From Allocoleopsis franciscana PCC 7113 (GTDB lineage Bacteria > Cyanobacteriota > Cyanobacteriia > Cyanobacteriales > Coleofasciculaceae): 64,000 bases of DNA. The notes under the pieces are model-generated. The model ran no database searches. It saw nothing but the letters and a program-made list of their open reading frames with translations, and was not told the origin of the DNA. The DNA lies in the NCBI RefSeq assembly GCF_000317515.1, contig NC_019738.1, forward strand, positions 2,692,001 to 2,756,000, read 5' to 3'. Every line of letters begins with the position of its first letter. Within the stretch, counting starts at the first letter, position 1. This document shows, one piece after another, positions 1 through 8,389 of this stretch. Both the position numbers and the translations under genes were made by a program.

Positions 1-777
1 ACTAAACTCCGGTTAATCCCAAGGCAGTGGGTTAAACTCTGGCCTTGGCTAGCTGTCTTAACCGCTGTCGGTGTAACCTTCGTAGTTACCAAAACGGTAT
101 TTTCCCCCCAGTTTGCGGGCCGAGCCGTCAACCGTAGCGGGGTGCTGGCGGATCAACCTTCGACTCCGACGCCAACCCAACCGACAACGCCCAAACCTCC
201 GCCGCGCAAGTTGACGGCTGAAGAACTCCAAAAAGAGGGAGAACGCTTGAAAGCAGCCGGAAAATATCAGGAAGCGCTAACATTTTACGACCAAGCGATC
301 GCACTGAAGCCTAAGTTTGCGGAAGCTTATGGGGGGCGTTGTTATTGTCTGAATAAGCTGGAAAAGTTTTCCGAGGCGATGGTGGCGTGTAATGATGCTC
401 TTGACCTGAAGCCGAAATACCCAGAAGCGATGTGGGGTAAAGGCAATGCCTACCAGCAGCAAAAACGCTTAACTAAAGCCCTCGCACTCTATGAGCAGGC
501 TATTATCAAGAAACCCAAATTTGCTGAAGCCTGGGTGAGTCGGGGTATGGTACTTCAATCACTGGGTCGTTCTTATGAAGCACTTTGGGCAGTGGATAGA
601 GCCATTGATCTAGAGCGCAATTCTGCCGATGCTTGGACGACTAAAGGTGAGGCTCTCTGGGAACTCGGACGTTGGGACGAAGCAATTGTCGCTCTAGACA
701 AGGCACTCGAACTTCAACCGAACCATCCAGAGGCCCTTAAACTCCGCCAACAGGCACGCAAAGAGATGGGGCGCTAG
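1..777 (+). CDS. TPR-repeat protein, 5' end outside the window
   Basis: The reading frame is open from the first base, so the gene begins upstream; the GTG at 142 is only an internal possibility. The visible part starts with a basic stretch and one membrane-spanning segment (WLAVLTAVGVTFVV, bases about 52-93), then a Pro/Thr-rich linker, then about five TPR units to the stop (motifs such as GKYQEALTFYDQAIALKP). TPRs are protein-protein binding scaffolds. A membrane anchor followed by a Pro/Thr linker and C-terminal TPRs is common in cyanobacterial Ser/Thr kinases, so this could be the tail of such a kinase, but no kinase residue is inside the window. TPR identity is secure; the full-length role is unknown. 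Confidence 0.85.
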   Translation, partial: TKLRLIPRQWVKLWPWLAVLTAVGVTFVVTKTVFSPQFAGRAVNRSGVLADQPSTPTPTQPTTPKPPPRKLTAEELQKEGERLKAAGKYQEALTFYDQAIALKPKFAEAYGGRCYCLNKLEKFSEAMVACNDALDLKPKYPEAMWGKGNAYQQQKRLTKALALYEQAIIKKPKFAEAWVSRGMVLQSLGRSYEALWAVDRAIDLERNSADAWTTKGEALWELGRWDEAIVALDKALELQPNHPEALKLRQQARKEMGR

Positions 778-952
778 ATCGCTGGTTCCCTTCGGGTCTT
801 GACAAAAAGTGCAAGGTATGCTTTAAACCGGGGCGAAGTAGTAGTGTAGGGTGCGTTGCAACGCGCCTACGCCTCCCCATTGCTTGTGACAGTCGCGTAA
901 GTCCTGTAATTGTCTAAATTTTCTCAGTGAAATGTAAAGAGTGGTTCACTAC

Positions 953-1008
953 TATTAATTACTGTTGCACCGGGTAGCAGAAGTCTCTTGGTGCAACAGT
1001 AATTAATA
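953..1008. repeat. Perfect 19-bp inverted repeat
   Basis: Bases 953-971 and 990-1008 are exact reverse complements, separated by an 18-base loop. The arms carry TTGCACC at the loop side and an AT-rich outer end. The element lies between the convergent TPR gene and ftn2. It lacks a U tract on either strand beyond the arms, so it looks more like a small palindromic repeat element than an ordinary terminator, although it could block transcription in both directions. Confidence 0.7.
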
Positions 1009-1040
1009 CATAATGACTAAAAACGGTTCAAGTTCCTGAG

Positions 1041-3500
1041 CTAGTTCACAACATTCATATCTTGAATCAGCCACCGACCCTCTTTTCGCACCAAGTCGTA
1101 CCGAACTTGCAGATTATCATTGTAAGACCTATCTTGATTGGGCTGACCTCCTTGATAGAACTTGGCATTTTCGTTGACAGTGGCATCTACTCTTGCTTGA
1201 TCCGGATTAGAATCACTGGTTTCAACCGAGTTGACGACCACATTATGGATGTATTCCCAGTACGAATTACTTTGTTTATCAGTTTGAACCCGTTGCCGCC
1301 AAGTGGACAGAGCTGGCTCAGCGAGAATTTGATCTAATTGCTCAGTTTGATAGCTTGAGCCGAAAGCCAGTTTCTTCGTGGACAGCCAAGTGTCAATCAC
1401 TTGTTTAGCTGTCTCCTGAGTCAGAGGACCGGATGGCGCTCTCATCGAATTACCTGGTTCAGGAATAGGAATGGGAGGCTTTGATAGCTCGATCATAGGC
1501 TGTGGTCCTTTTAAGTCGGGCGCAGAAAAACCTTGTAACGTTTTTTGTAGCCAACTCAGGGTGACAATCAACAGCCAAATCACAACTCCTGCTCCGACGA
1601 CACTCGCAATGGCGAGTAAAACCAGGTGTCTGACTTTTGAGGAAGACTTGGACTTGTCCGATGAAGTATGAAGGCGACCGGGAGGTAGACGCTTGAAGTT
1701 TTCCCCAGCAGACGAGGTTACTCCTGCCCCAGCATCGGCTTGACGAGAACGAGTCGTCTGGGGTTCAGCTAAACCTTTTTGCCGTTGTCGGCGCGGCGAC
1801 TTTCCAGAAGGCTCACGAGGTATTTCTGTAACGCTAGGCTCTCCTCCCGCTGACAGTTGCGCCCCGACAGCACTGCGCGAACGGGAGGAAATCCGTTGAG
1901 CGTCAGGCAGGGTTGACACGCCTTGTTTAGATGAGTGTTCAGTCGCCGTACCCAACGTTGCCGTCCGGCTGGTTGTGGCAGAGGCGGCTTCTCGTCCATT
2001 CGTCCACTGGGAAGCTACAGTCGCAGGTTCATTGACCGAGTAGCGTAAGCTTGAGTTTCCAGACGGTTGCGCCTCACGCGATAAACTCCGACTTGATTCT
2101 GAGCCGGAACGGAGATCAGATCGACGAAACGCCTCTGACTCCCTAACACTCTTGGAGGCTCCGGTTGAGCTATAGGTTGAATTTTGAGGTGGAACCACCG
2201 TCCAATCGCTGTTGCTTTCCTCTGGTGACTCTGGCAGGGTTTCTAGATACCCTTGTACCTGCTCATCCGCAAAGTATTCCTTCAAGGATGCTTTTTGCTC
2301 AGCCAAGTCTCGAAAGTGAGGAAATACGGATTGTTGCAGCCAACGCTCCCCATACAGGCAGAGTCCCGGCAATAAGTCTGGGGCACCCTGAGAATGTTCG
2401 CGAATAAAAGCCAGGGGTTCGTACTCTTGGCTAAGTTCTAATGCCCGACTGGCTTCTTCGGTTTGACCTAACAGCAGGGCGCACACCGATTGTTCGAGAT
2501 GAACATCCTGTCGTCTGCCCAAACGCATCAGCAACTGTTTGGCACGGGCGATTAAAGACGGTTGTCTTTGGGCAAATCCTCGTGCGAGTAGGGCATAAAC
2601 GGCTAGATAGGTTGCAACAGCAGAGGGGCGTCGTGCTTCGGTTTCAAATAAGGTTTGTTGTTCAGCGGCACTGAGATAGGTTCGTAGCTGTTGGATAAAG
2701 CGGAGAAAATCATCCACACTTAATCCGGATTGGTCGTCACCCGTGCCATCAATGCCCCCCCGCTCCTGTAACATCTCTTGGAGCAAACGTAAGCCATTGC
2801 GCCGTTCTACGACTGTTTCTTCCGGTAAGGCTAATAGTTCTAGAATGCGGTAGGGACGCAGTTTGTAGAGATCCGATTTAATTTCCCCGCGTAATGAAGG
2901 AAACAATCCCTCCCGCAGAAGTAATTCTTGACCCGTTTCTAAGGAAGAGGCGGCATTTTCATACTGGCCTTGTTGCCATTGTTCGCGACCGAGTTCCAGA
3001 CAGGCCAATGCGATGGTTAGAATAATATCCGGTCGAACAAGCTGGGGGTCTCCTAAACGACCCTTATCCAAACTAATGCTGTCGCGGGTTCCAAGAAAAG
3101 GGTTCCCTAATTTGAGAACGAGTTCATATTCCCCAAGTTCTTGCAGAATCAGCAAAGCACCCAGGAATTGCTCATGCTTGATTTCAATACTGGGCGTGTG
3201 GGGGTCGATGGGGGCTTCTATGCCTTCCCCACTGCCCGTAAAGCCCAGTGTTACGGATTGAGCTGGTTCTTGATCATAAGTTTTGGTCAGAAAGCTCGCA
3301 TCATAAGCTGATCGCTGTTCGGGATCAGAGAGTACCGCGTAAGCTTCGTCCAGGAGTTGTTTGCGAGAGTTGATCGCCGCGTCCGAATACTCTCGGCGCG
3401 GCAATTGCAAGGCGCGATCGCGATAGGCTTGGCTTAGCTGTTCAGCAGTAGCCTGAATCGGCAATCCTAAAATTCGGTAGTAATCGAGCGGAATTCGCAC
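1041..3500 (-). CDS. ftn2: Cell division protein Ftn2/ZipN (ARC6 homologue)
   Basis: This 819-residue protein has the full architecture of cyanobacterial Ftn2/ZipN, the relative of plastid ARC6 that tethers and stabilises the FtsZ ring at the inner membrane. An N-terminal J-like domain (residues about 5-70, DYYRILGLP...SDPEQRSAYD) lacks the HPD motif, as is usual in this family. A helical middle region follows, then a long Ser/Arg-rich linker (about 430-620), one transmembrane helix (about 621-651) and a C-terminal ARC6-type IMS domain ending in the WLIQDMNVV motif. It stands alone, convergent with the TPR gene and divergent from pdhA. Start ATG at 3500 fits the J-domain onset. Confidence 0.93.
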   Translation of the reverse strand: MRIPLDYYRILGLPIQATAEQLSQAYRDRALQLPRREYSDAAINSRKQLLDEAYAVLSDPEQRSAYDASFLTKTYDQEPAQSVTLGFTGSGEGIEAPIDPHTPSIEIKHEQFLGALLILQELGEYELVLKLGNPFLGTRDSISLDKGRLGDPQLVRPDIILTIALACLELGREQWQQGQYENAASSLETGQELLLREGLFPSLRGEIKSDLYKLRPYRILELLALPEETVVERRNGLRLLQEMLQERGGIDGTGDDQSGLSVDDFLRFIQQLRTYLSAAEQQTLFETEARRPSAVATYLAVYALLARGFAQRQPSLIARAKQLLMRLGRRQDVHLEQSVCALLLGQTEEASRALELSQEYEPLAFIREHSQGAPDLLPGLCLYGERWLQQSVFPHFRDLAEQKASLKEYFADEQVQGYLETLPESPEESNSDWTVVPPQNSTYSSTGASKSVRESEAFRRSDLRSGSESSRSLSREAQPSGNSSLRYSVNEPATVASQWTNGREAASATTSRTATLGTATEHSSKQGVSTLPDAQRISSRSRSAVGAQLSAGGEPSVTEIPREPSGKSPRRQRQKGLAEPQTTRSRQADAGAGVTSSAGENFKRLPPGRLHTSSDKSKSSSKVRHLVLLAIASVVGAGVVIWLLIVTLSWLQKTLQGFSAPDLKGPQPMIELSKPPIPIPEPGNSMRAPSGPLTQETAKQVIDTWLSTKKLAFGSSYQTEQLDQILAEPALSTWRQRVQTDKQSNSYWEYIHNVVVNSVETSDSNPDQARVDATVNENAKFYQGGQPNQDRSYNDNLQVRYDLVRKEGRWLIQDMNVVN

Positions 3501-3894
3501 GGTTCACTTCCCCAGCGATGCGAGCTTATCGAATTAACTTATAGTAGCCAATAGCGCCCTGTCTTTAACATGCTGTGGTTTTTGAACGGTTGCCTTTCGG
3601 AAACCAGCCCAGTCGCCTAGCCGTTGAGGACGAGTTGCTTTTGATATGTTAGTAATTCTAGCAATGCCCATGGCTTATCCCACGAGTGAGACTGTTTGAT
3701 TTTAAACTAATGAGGCAATTTTGACGTCAGTCAATTGGAAGGGTGTCCGGACTGGGAACTCGATTAGACCCGGAAATATGTCACTATTCCTTTCTGGGTC
3801 AGTTTGGCTCAACCTGACTTCAGCTTTATGAAGAAGCTGAACATTCGTTGAGAGAAAAATTATCCTATTGTTGCTGTGAGGTTACTATAATCCA
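3501..3894. promoter_or_regulatory. Divergent intergenic region between ftn2 and pdhA
   Basis: A 394-base gap between two divergently transcribed genes, so it must carry both promoters. I see no gene, no convincing hairpin and no clear sigma-70 boxes that I would commit to. The last 60 bases before pdhA are AT-rich. Confidence 0.4.
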
Positions 3895-4929
3895 ATGGTT
3901 CAGGAACGAACTTTACCCGAATTCAATGTGGATCAGGCCAATATTACTAGAGAAGAAGGTTTGCTCCTGTACGAAGATATGGTATTAGGTCGCTTGTTTG
4001 AAGACAAGTGTGCTGAGATGTACTACCGGGGCAAAATGTTTGGTTTTGTCCACCTCTATAACGGTCAAGAAGCCGTATCCACTGGCGTGATCAGGGCGAT
4101 GCGCCAGGGTGAAGATTATGTTTGTAGCACCTATCGCGACCACGTCCATGCCTTAAGTGCAGGGGTTCCGGCACGGGAAGTGATGGCGGAGTTGTTTGGT
4201 AAGGAAACGGGTTGTAGTAAGGGGCGTGGTGGCTCGATGCACATGTTCTCGGCTCAACATCATCTGTTGGGAGGCTATGCCTTTGTGGCAGAGGGAATTC
4301 CTGTGGCGACAGGGGCAGCTTTCACCACCAAGTACCGGCGAGAAGCCTTGGGAGATGCAAGTGCCGATCGCGTATCCGCTTGCTTTTTTGGCGACGGAGC
4401 CTGCAATAATGGTCAGTTCTTTGAGTGTTTGAACATGGCAGCCCTGTGGAAACTGCCAATTCTCTATGTGGTGGAAAACAACAAGTGGGCTATTGGCATG
4501 GCTCACGAACGAGCCACTTCCGAGCCAGAGATTTACAAAAAAGCCGCTGCCTTTGGGATGGCTGGGGTTGAAGTGGATGGCATGGATGTCTTGGCGGTGC
4601 GGGCGGTGGCTCAAGAGGCGATCGCTCGTGCTCGTGCTGGAGAAGGCCCCACTTTAATTGAAGCCCTCACCTACCGCTTCCGAGGTCACTCTCTGGCTGA
4701 CCCCGATGAACTTCGCTCCAAAGAGGAGAAGGAGTTTTGGTTCCCCAAAGACCCGATTAAAAAGCTAGCGGCTTACCTCACAGAACACAATCTAGCCGAC
4801 CAAGAAGAACTCTCTGGCATTGATCACCGTATTCAGGAAGTGATTAATGACGCGGTTCAATTTGCCGAGAGCAGCCCAGAACCTGATCCGAGTGAGTTGT
4901 ATCGCTACATCTTTGCGGAGGATAGCTGA
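3895..4929 (+). CDS. pdhA: Pyruvate dehydrogenase E1 component, alpha subunit
   Basis: The 344-residue product matches the usual length of bacterial/plastid-type PDH E1 alpha. It decarboxylates pyruvate using thiamine diphosphate and passes the acetyl group to E2 lipoyl groups, feeding acetyl-CoA to the TCA branch and fatty-acid synthesis. Visible hallmarks are the substrate/heterodimer region [16 protein letters not shown], the GGSMHMF segment, and the ThDP-binding motif [17 protein letters not shown]...VVENN. A regulatory-loop-like sequence [15 protein letters not shown] follows. As is normal in cyanobacteria, the E1 beta gene is not adjacent. Start ATG 3895 is directly before conserved sequence. 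Confidence 0.96.
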   Translation: MVQERTLPEFNVDQANITREEGLLLYEDMVLGRLFEDKCAEMYYRGKMFGFVHLYNGQEAVSTGVIRAMRQGEDYVCSTYRDHVHALSAGVPAREVMAELFGKETGCSKGRGGSMHMFSAQHHLLGGYAFVAEGIPVATGAAFTTKYRREALGDASADRVSACFFGDGACNNGQFFECLNMAALWKLPILYVVENNKWAIGMAHERATSEPEIYKKAAAFGMAGVEVDGMDVLAVRAVAQEAIARARAGEGPTLIEALTYRFRGHSLADPDELRSKEEKEFWFPKDPIKKLAAYLTEHNLADQEELSGIDHRIQEVINDAVQFAESSPEPDPSELYRYIFAEDS

Positions 4930-5018
4930 AACGGGTTGCCTGCCGATAAGGCTGAGTTATCTTAAATCTGCTCAGGACGAAGTGAAGCGAATCCTGCCAT
5001 CCTAGTCACGAACATAAA

Positions 5019-5080
5019 GAGAGCGCCGATATCCTGCTCTAGGAACACAGCGCTCTCCAATATGTTAATTTTTTTATCTT
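5019..5080 (+). terminator. Candidate terminator downstream of pdhA
   Basis: GAGAGCGC at 5019-5026 pairs with GCGCTCTC at 5050-5057, giving an 8-bp GC-rich stem with a 23-base loop. A T-rich run follows (about 5067-5086). The loop is long and the U run starts about nine bases after the stem, so it is a plausible but not textbook intrinsic terminator. Confidence 0.5.
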
Positions 5081-5435
5081 TTTATAGGTTTAGGGTCTTT
5101 ATATTGACTGACCCCATATTAAACTCTTCAATTACTTTGCCACGAACTCCTGGAAATCCAGAATTTCATAATCTTTTCTTTGTATTACGGCTGTATCGAT
5201 TTGTATGACTGTTGGTTTGTTAGGAGAGGACACGGGGAGGGGATGAAGCCCCTTAGCGCAGGTTAACGGCTAAGAGAGTATCTTGTATTAAAGAATTGTT
5301 CTTCCCGGCCTTGAGATTGCTTTGCTCTCTCGCACGACAAGTGAACTTAGCAACATTAAGACCTTTCCCGAAGGAGAGAAATTTCTCCGCGTCCTCTACT
5401 CTCCAAATCCCCACCTCCTCTTTCGTGAACTCGGT
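5081..5435. other. Gap without recognised gene
   Basis: Between the pdhA terminator candidate and the DUF1815 gene there is about 350 bases with no credible reading frame on either strand. It must contain the 3' end of the minus-strand transcript. I see no repeat or RNA gene that I can support. Confidence 0.4.
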
Positions 5436-5780
5436 TTAGACTAAATGAGTCAGTGGGGCAATCGGCCCAGAAGGCCGAATTTGGTATTTGACCAAATTAG
5501 CTAGATCCTGCAATTGACTGATGGCTTCAGCCCCTTCCAGTTTCATCAGCTCTCGGTCATCCCGCATTTCCGTCCAAGTAATACCGTAATCTGACACTAG
5601 AAAACGGATCAGGTGGTTATCTCCCAGACTGACCATAAAAGATGCGCTGTTCATCTGGCTGCCGCAGGTATAGCAGGAAGCCAGATAGCCTCGGTTTTCC
5701 AGTACAGTCGCCAAGGCTTGGAGATTCATTACCAAATCTTGAACGAATTGACGGTGTTGCTCTGCAAGTCGTATGAACAC
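5436..5780 (-). CDS. Conserved cyanobacterial protein (DUF1815-type)
   Basis: A 114-residue soluble protein with no signal peptide or membrane segment. Its sequence (MFIRLAEQHRQFVQDLVM, then the Cys pair in ASCYTCG and the DYGITWTEMRDDRELMKLEG block) matches from memory the small cyanobacteria-restricted DUF1815 family, which has no known function. The two close cysteines might bind metal or be redox-active; this is inference only. It is a single-gene unit on the minus strand. Confidence 0.75.
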   Translation of the reverse strand: MFIRLAEQHRQFVQDLVMNLQALATVLENRGYLASCYTCGSQMNSASFMVSLGDNHLIRFLVSDYGITWTEMRDDRELMKLEGAEAISQLQDLANLVKYQIRPSGPIAPLTHLV

Positions 5781-6169
5781 GTTAGTCCTCCAAACACCAC
5801 TCCTAAAATTTTAAATCTTTTATACTTTCTTAAGAATTTACTTGTCATCTCTTGGGAGAGGTCGGTTCAAAATTAAAAAAGTTTCGTTCAATCAAAGCAG
5901 ATTTCCGTAAACCTTGCACCAGATTACTGGCTCAGTGGTAGCGTTAAAGTATCAATAGCGACACTCACTGACAGGTTCTTGAATGCTAGAGCTTAGCGGA
6001 GTTGATTCGGTTCTATCTCAAGAAGGACATGTTGGTCAAGTGCTGTTGAGTGGGAGAGCGAAAGGCTTCAGACCAACTCAACTGATAGAAATTAGTTATC
6101 TGTTTGGGCTAACTTAAACCTGAATTTTCTGACAAGCCAAGTTTCACACCAGCAGGTAGAGAACCAGTA
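5781..6169. other. Gap without recognised gene
   Basis: Holds the upstream region of the DUF1815 gene (AT-rich, 5781-5880) and the downstream region of the DUF2839 gene. I looked for a tRNA or 6S-like fold and could not support one. No coding sequence of convincing quality is present. Confidence 0.35.
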
Positions 6170-6382
6170 CTAATTGACTTGCCACCAACCAAAAGTCGGT
6201 CCAATCAACCGAATCGTCAGCCAGTAGACCACGAGAAAGGCGATTCCAATCCAAGCTCCTTTCGTTGTCCATTGGACAAATTGTTCGCCTTGGCTTTTGG
6301 TAATGGGCAGCCAGGGAAAGATATTCGCTTCTTGACCGTACTTTTCTCCGAGTGTGGCTTTACGCCGTTTAGCTTCACCCAT
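6170..6382 (-). CDS. Small membrane protein, DUF2839 family
   Basis: A 70-residue protein beginning MGEAKRRKATLGEKYG and ending with one hydrophobic helix (about residues 43-62, GAWIGIAFLVVYWLTIRLIG). This sequence is typical of the DUF2839 family found across cyanobacteria. The basic, soluble N terminus and single C-terminal helix suggest a small inner-membrane or thylakoid protein; the role is unknown. It is transcribed alone. Confidence 0.82.
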   Translation of the reverse strand: MGEAKRRKATLGEKYGQEANIFPWLPITKSQGEQFVQWTTKGAWIGIAFLVVYWLTIRLIGPTFGWWQVN

Positions 6383-6536
6383 GATTACTCTGTTCTAAGG
6401 AATTGAGTATTGATCATAACGCTCTGGATGAGTTTTATTAGCAGATTGTTTACGAAAAGAAAAGTGACAGCCGCCGATTAGTTAAGATAAATTAATGTTA
6501 TTTCGACCTTGGGAGGCGATCCCAGAGGAGATGGAA

Positions 6537-6557
6537 GGATTCGGCTCAACCGAATCC
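6537..6557 (-). terminator. Hairpin downstream of the helicase-like gene
   Basis: GGATTCGG (6537-6544) pairs with CCGAATCC (6550-6557) around a five-base loop, 22 bases beyond the stop of the minus-strand gene ending at 6580. The minus-strand sequence after the stem is only moderately T-rich, so termination is possible but not certain. Confidence 0.45.
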
Positions 6558-6579
6558 ATTAAAAAGACCCAACACGACC

Positions 6580-8127
6580 TTAAAGCCAGTGATCGGGTGC
6601 CATCGGAGTGTCTGGTTTAAACCAACTAGCGTCTATATAGTTAATCCGGGCAAAAGGGCTGAGGGCAGATAGAACTTGAGACCCGTAACTGCGATGGTTC
6701 ACGCGGTTATCGAGGAGTGCCACGACACCTTGAGAGTTCCGCACTGGTGCGATCGCCCGTTGTAATTCTCGTAAAGCAGCCGGCAAGAGATATAAGCGGA
6801 ACCAATCTAATCGGCGTTGCTTATAGTAAGCCACTTGACCGGCAACTAAAGGATTTTCCAGGGAAGGGAGGGGTAAGGTGGCAATGACCAGCATTTGTGG
6901 TGGCGGGAGAATTGATTGATGAGTGCGCCAGAATTCCCAGCCAGTGACAAGGATGCCTCTCTCATCAACAGAAGTCTTTTCTACCTGCACCCGTGTCCCC
7001 CATTCCGCCGCCAAAATAGATCCCAGTTGGGCTTTTAGGGGTACATCGCCCACCAAGATCACAGTTAAACCCTTCGTCTGGGAATTCAGGCTGAGGAGAG
7101 TGCGAACCTGTTGAATCAAAGCCTCTTGAAATCGCGGCGTATTCGGCATCGGTAGCCCATCGGGCAGATACAGATGAATCAGTTCGCTTTGTCGGTCGGG
7201 AGAAAACTTCAAGCATGTTAAGTCTCCTAAGCCCATCTGCTGACGGTAAACAGAGGCTGAAGTCTCTAAATCCAGCGCTTCTGCAATCAGTACCACGGGC
7301 TGTTGTGACCAAACGGGGCTGAGGGCTGTCGCCACCTCGACAGGCCCACAATATAAGGAAAACTGACCGGAACCTCGTGCAATCGTGGCCCACAATAACT
7401 GGCCTGAGCGTTGCCAGCCCTGCCAAAAGTGTTTCCAGGCTTTTGGTAAATAGGAATATTGATTGTCATCAACTGCTGACTGTAGGGCTTGAAACAGTAA
7501 CCGCAAAGTATCTTGCTCGGCTGCCTCCAGCAAACAGCACTCGTAAGGATTGGGCGGGTGTACAAAGATAGATTTGGTCAAGCGCACCCGCATGTCTCGG
7601 ATGAAGTCAGCCTGTTTGGGGCAAGCTAGCATCAGTTCGTCCCAATCGGCTGGCTGGATGCAGGCTTGAAGCTGTTCACGCACCCATCGTTCCAAGTCAT
7701 CGGCACCATCAATCAAGGTCGGGATGCCGGGAGGAAACCGCTGAAGACCTTCCAGTCGGTCTGCCAGCCAAGCAGCGGGTGAGGTAATTAATAGCCCCTT
7801 GAACCGTTCATCTGGAAAAGCGTCTCCTGTGTGAATCGGCTTATTGGTTCCCATCCACTGTTGCAATCGAGGAATTTCCACCCGTAGCAACCACTGCTGT
7901 ACGGCTACAGGTGCCACGAGAACCACTGGCTCTTGCCAGAGTAAGGCAGGTGCCAGATAGCTCAGACGATACGAGCCATGAGTGCTGCCTGTCTGAATCA
8001 AGGCAGAACGCGATCGCCGCAAAGCTCGTGCGACTAGCCGTGCCATTGTCAAATGATGAGGCCAACTGGGTTGACCCTGCTCTCGCAGAAAGGCACGTAG
8101 AGAGGAATGGACTTCTACTTCAATCAC
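6580..8127 (-). CDS. Degenerate DinG/Rad3-like superfamily 2 helicase protein
   Basis: This 515-residue protein has the outline of a DinG/XPD-type helicase. The N-terminal nucleotide-fold region reads LIQTGSTHGSYRLSYLAPALL, where a Walker A loop should be, but GK[ST] is absent. The DEAH position reads LIDGADDLERW. The C-terminal part (LPLPSLENPLVAGQVAYY ... AIAPVRNSQGVVALLDNR) matches the HELICc2 domain of DinG proteins, with the normal QxxGRxIR arginine motif reduced to LQRAIAPVR. It may therefore bind DNA or protein without hydrolysing ATP. It is a lone gene. Family assignment is from motif layout; function is unknown. Confidence 0.75.
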   Translation of the reverse strand: MIEVEVHSSLRAFLREQGQPSWPHHLTMARLVARALRRSRSALIQTGSTHGSYRLSYLAPALLWQEPVVLVAPVAVQQWLLRVEIPRLQQWMGTNKPIHTGDAFPDERFKGLLITSPAAWLADRLEGLQRFPPGIPTLIDGADDLERWVREQLQACIQPADWDELMLACPKQADFIRDMRVRLTKSIFVHPPNPYECCLLEAAEQDTLRLLFQALQSAVDDNQYSYLPKAWKHFWQGWQRSGQLLWATIARGSGQFSLYCGPVEVATALSPVWSQQPVVLIAEALDLETSASVYRQQMGLGDLTCLKFSPDRQSELIHLYLPDGLPMPNTPRFQEALIQQVRTLLSLNSQTKGLTVILVGDVPLKAQLGSILAAEWGTRVQVEKTSVDERGILVTGWEFWRTHQSILPPPQMLVIATLPLPSLENPLVAGQVAYYKQRRLDWFRLYLLPAALRELQRAIAPVRNSQGVVALLDNRVNHRSYGSQVLSALSPFARINYIDASWFKPDTPMAPDHWL

Positions 8128-8389
8128 GCAGACCTAGCGTCTGAACGCCCCTAGAAATGAACACCACCCCTAAATTAGCTCCACCTATGCGATAAACCTG
8201 AGCCATCTTGGGGTGGCAATGACACCACTTCCCATTATGGCAGGGGGAAATCTGAGGGGCTTGGGTCTGGGAAAGAGGGGATTGGAGACTGGAATCTAAT
8301 GGCTTGACTCTTAGAGCAAAAATTTCTTAACAGTCCCCTTGGAACGAAAAAGCTAACTTATGGACAAGAGCGTTTAACCTTAATCGACT
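8128..8389. promoter_or_regulatory. Divergent upstream region of the first adhesin gene
   Basis: 262 bases between the divergent helicase-like gene and the first adhesin-like gene. It must hold both promoters. I see no distinctive operator or hairpin. Confidence 0.35.

Noticed and set aside
5880-6160. Possible tRNA or 6S-like RNA in the gap before the DUF2839 gene
   Set aside because: No acceptor/T-arm pairing or long closed stem could be assembled by eye.
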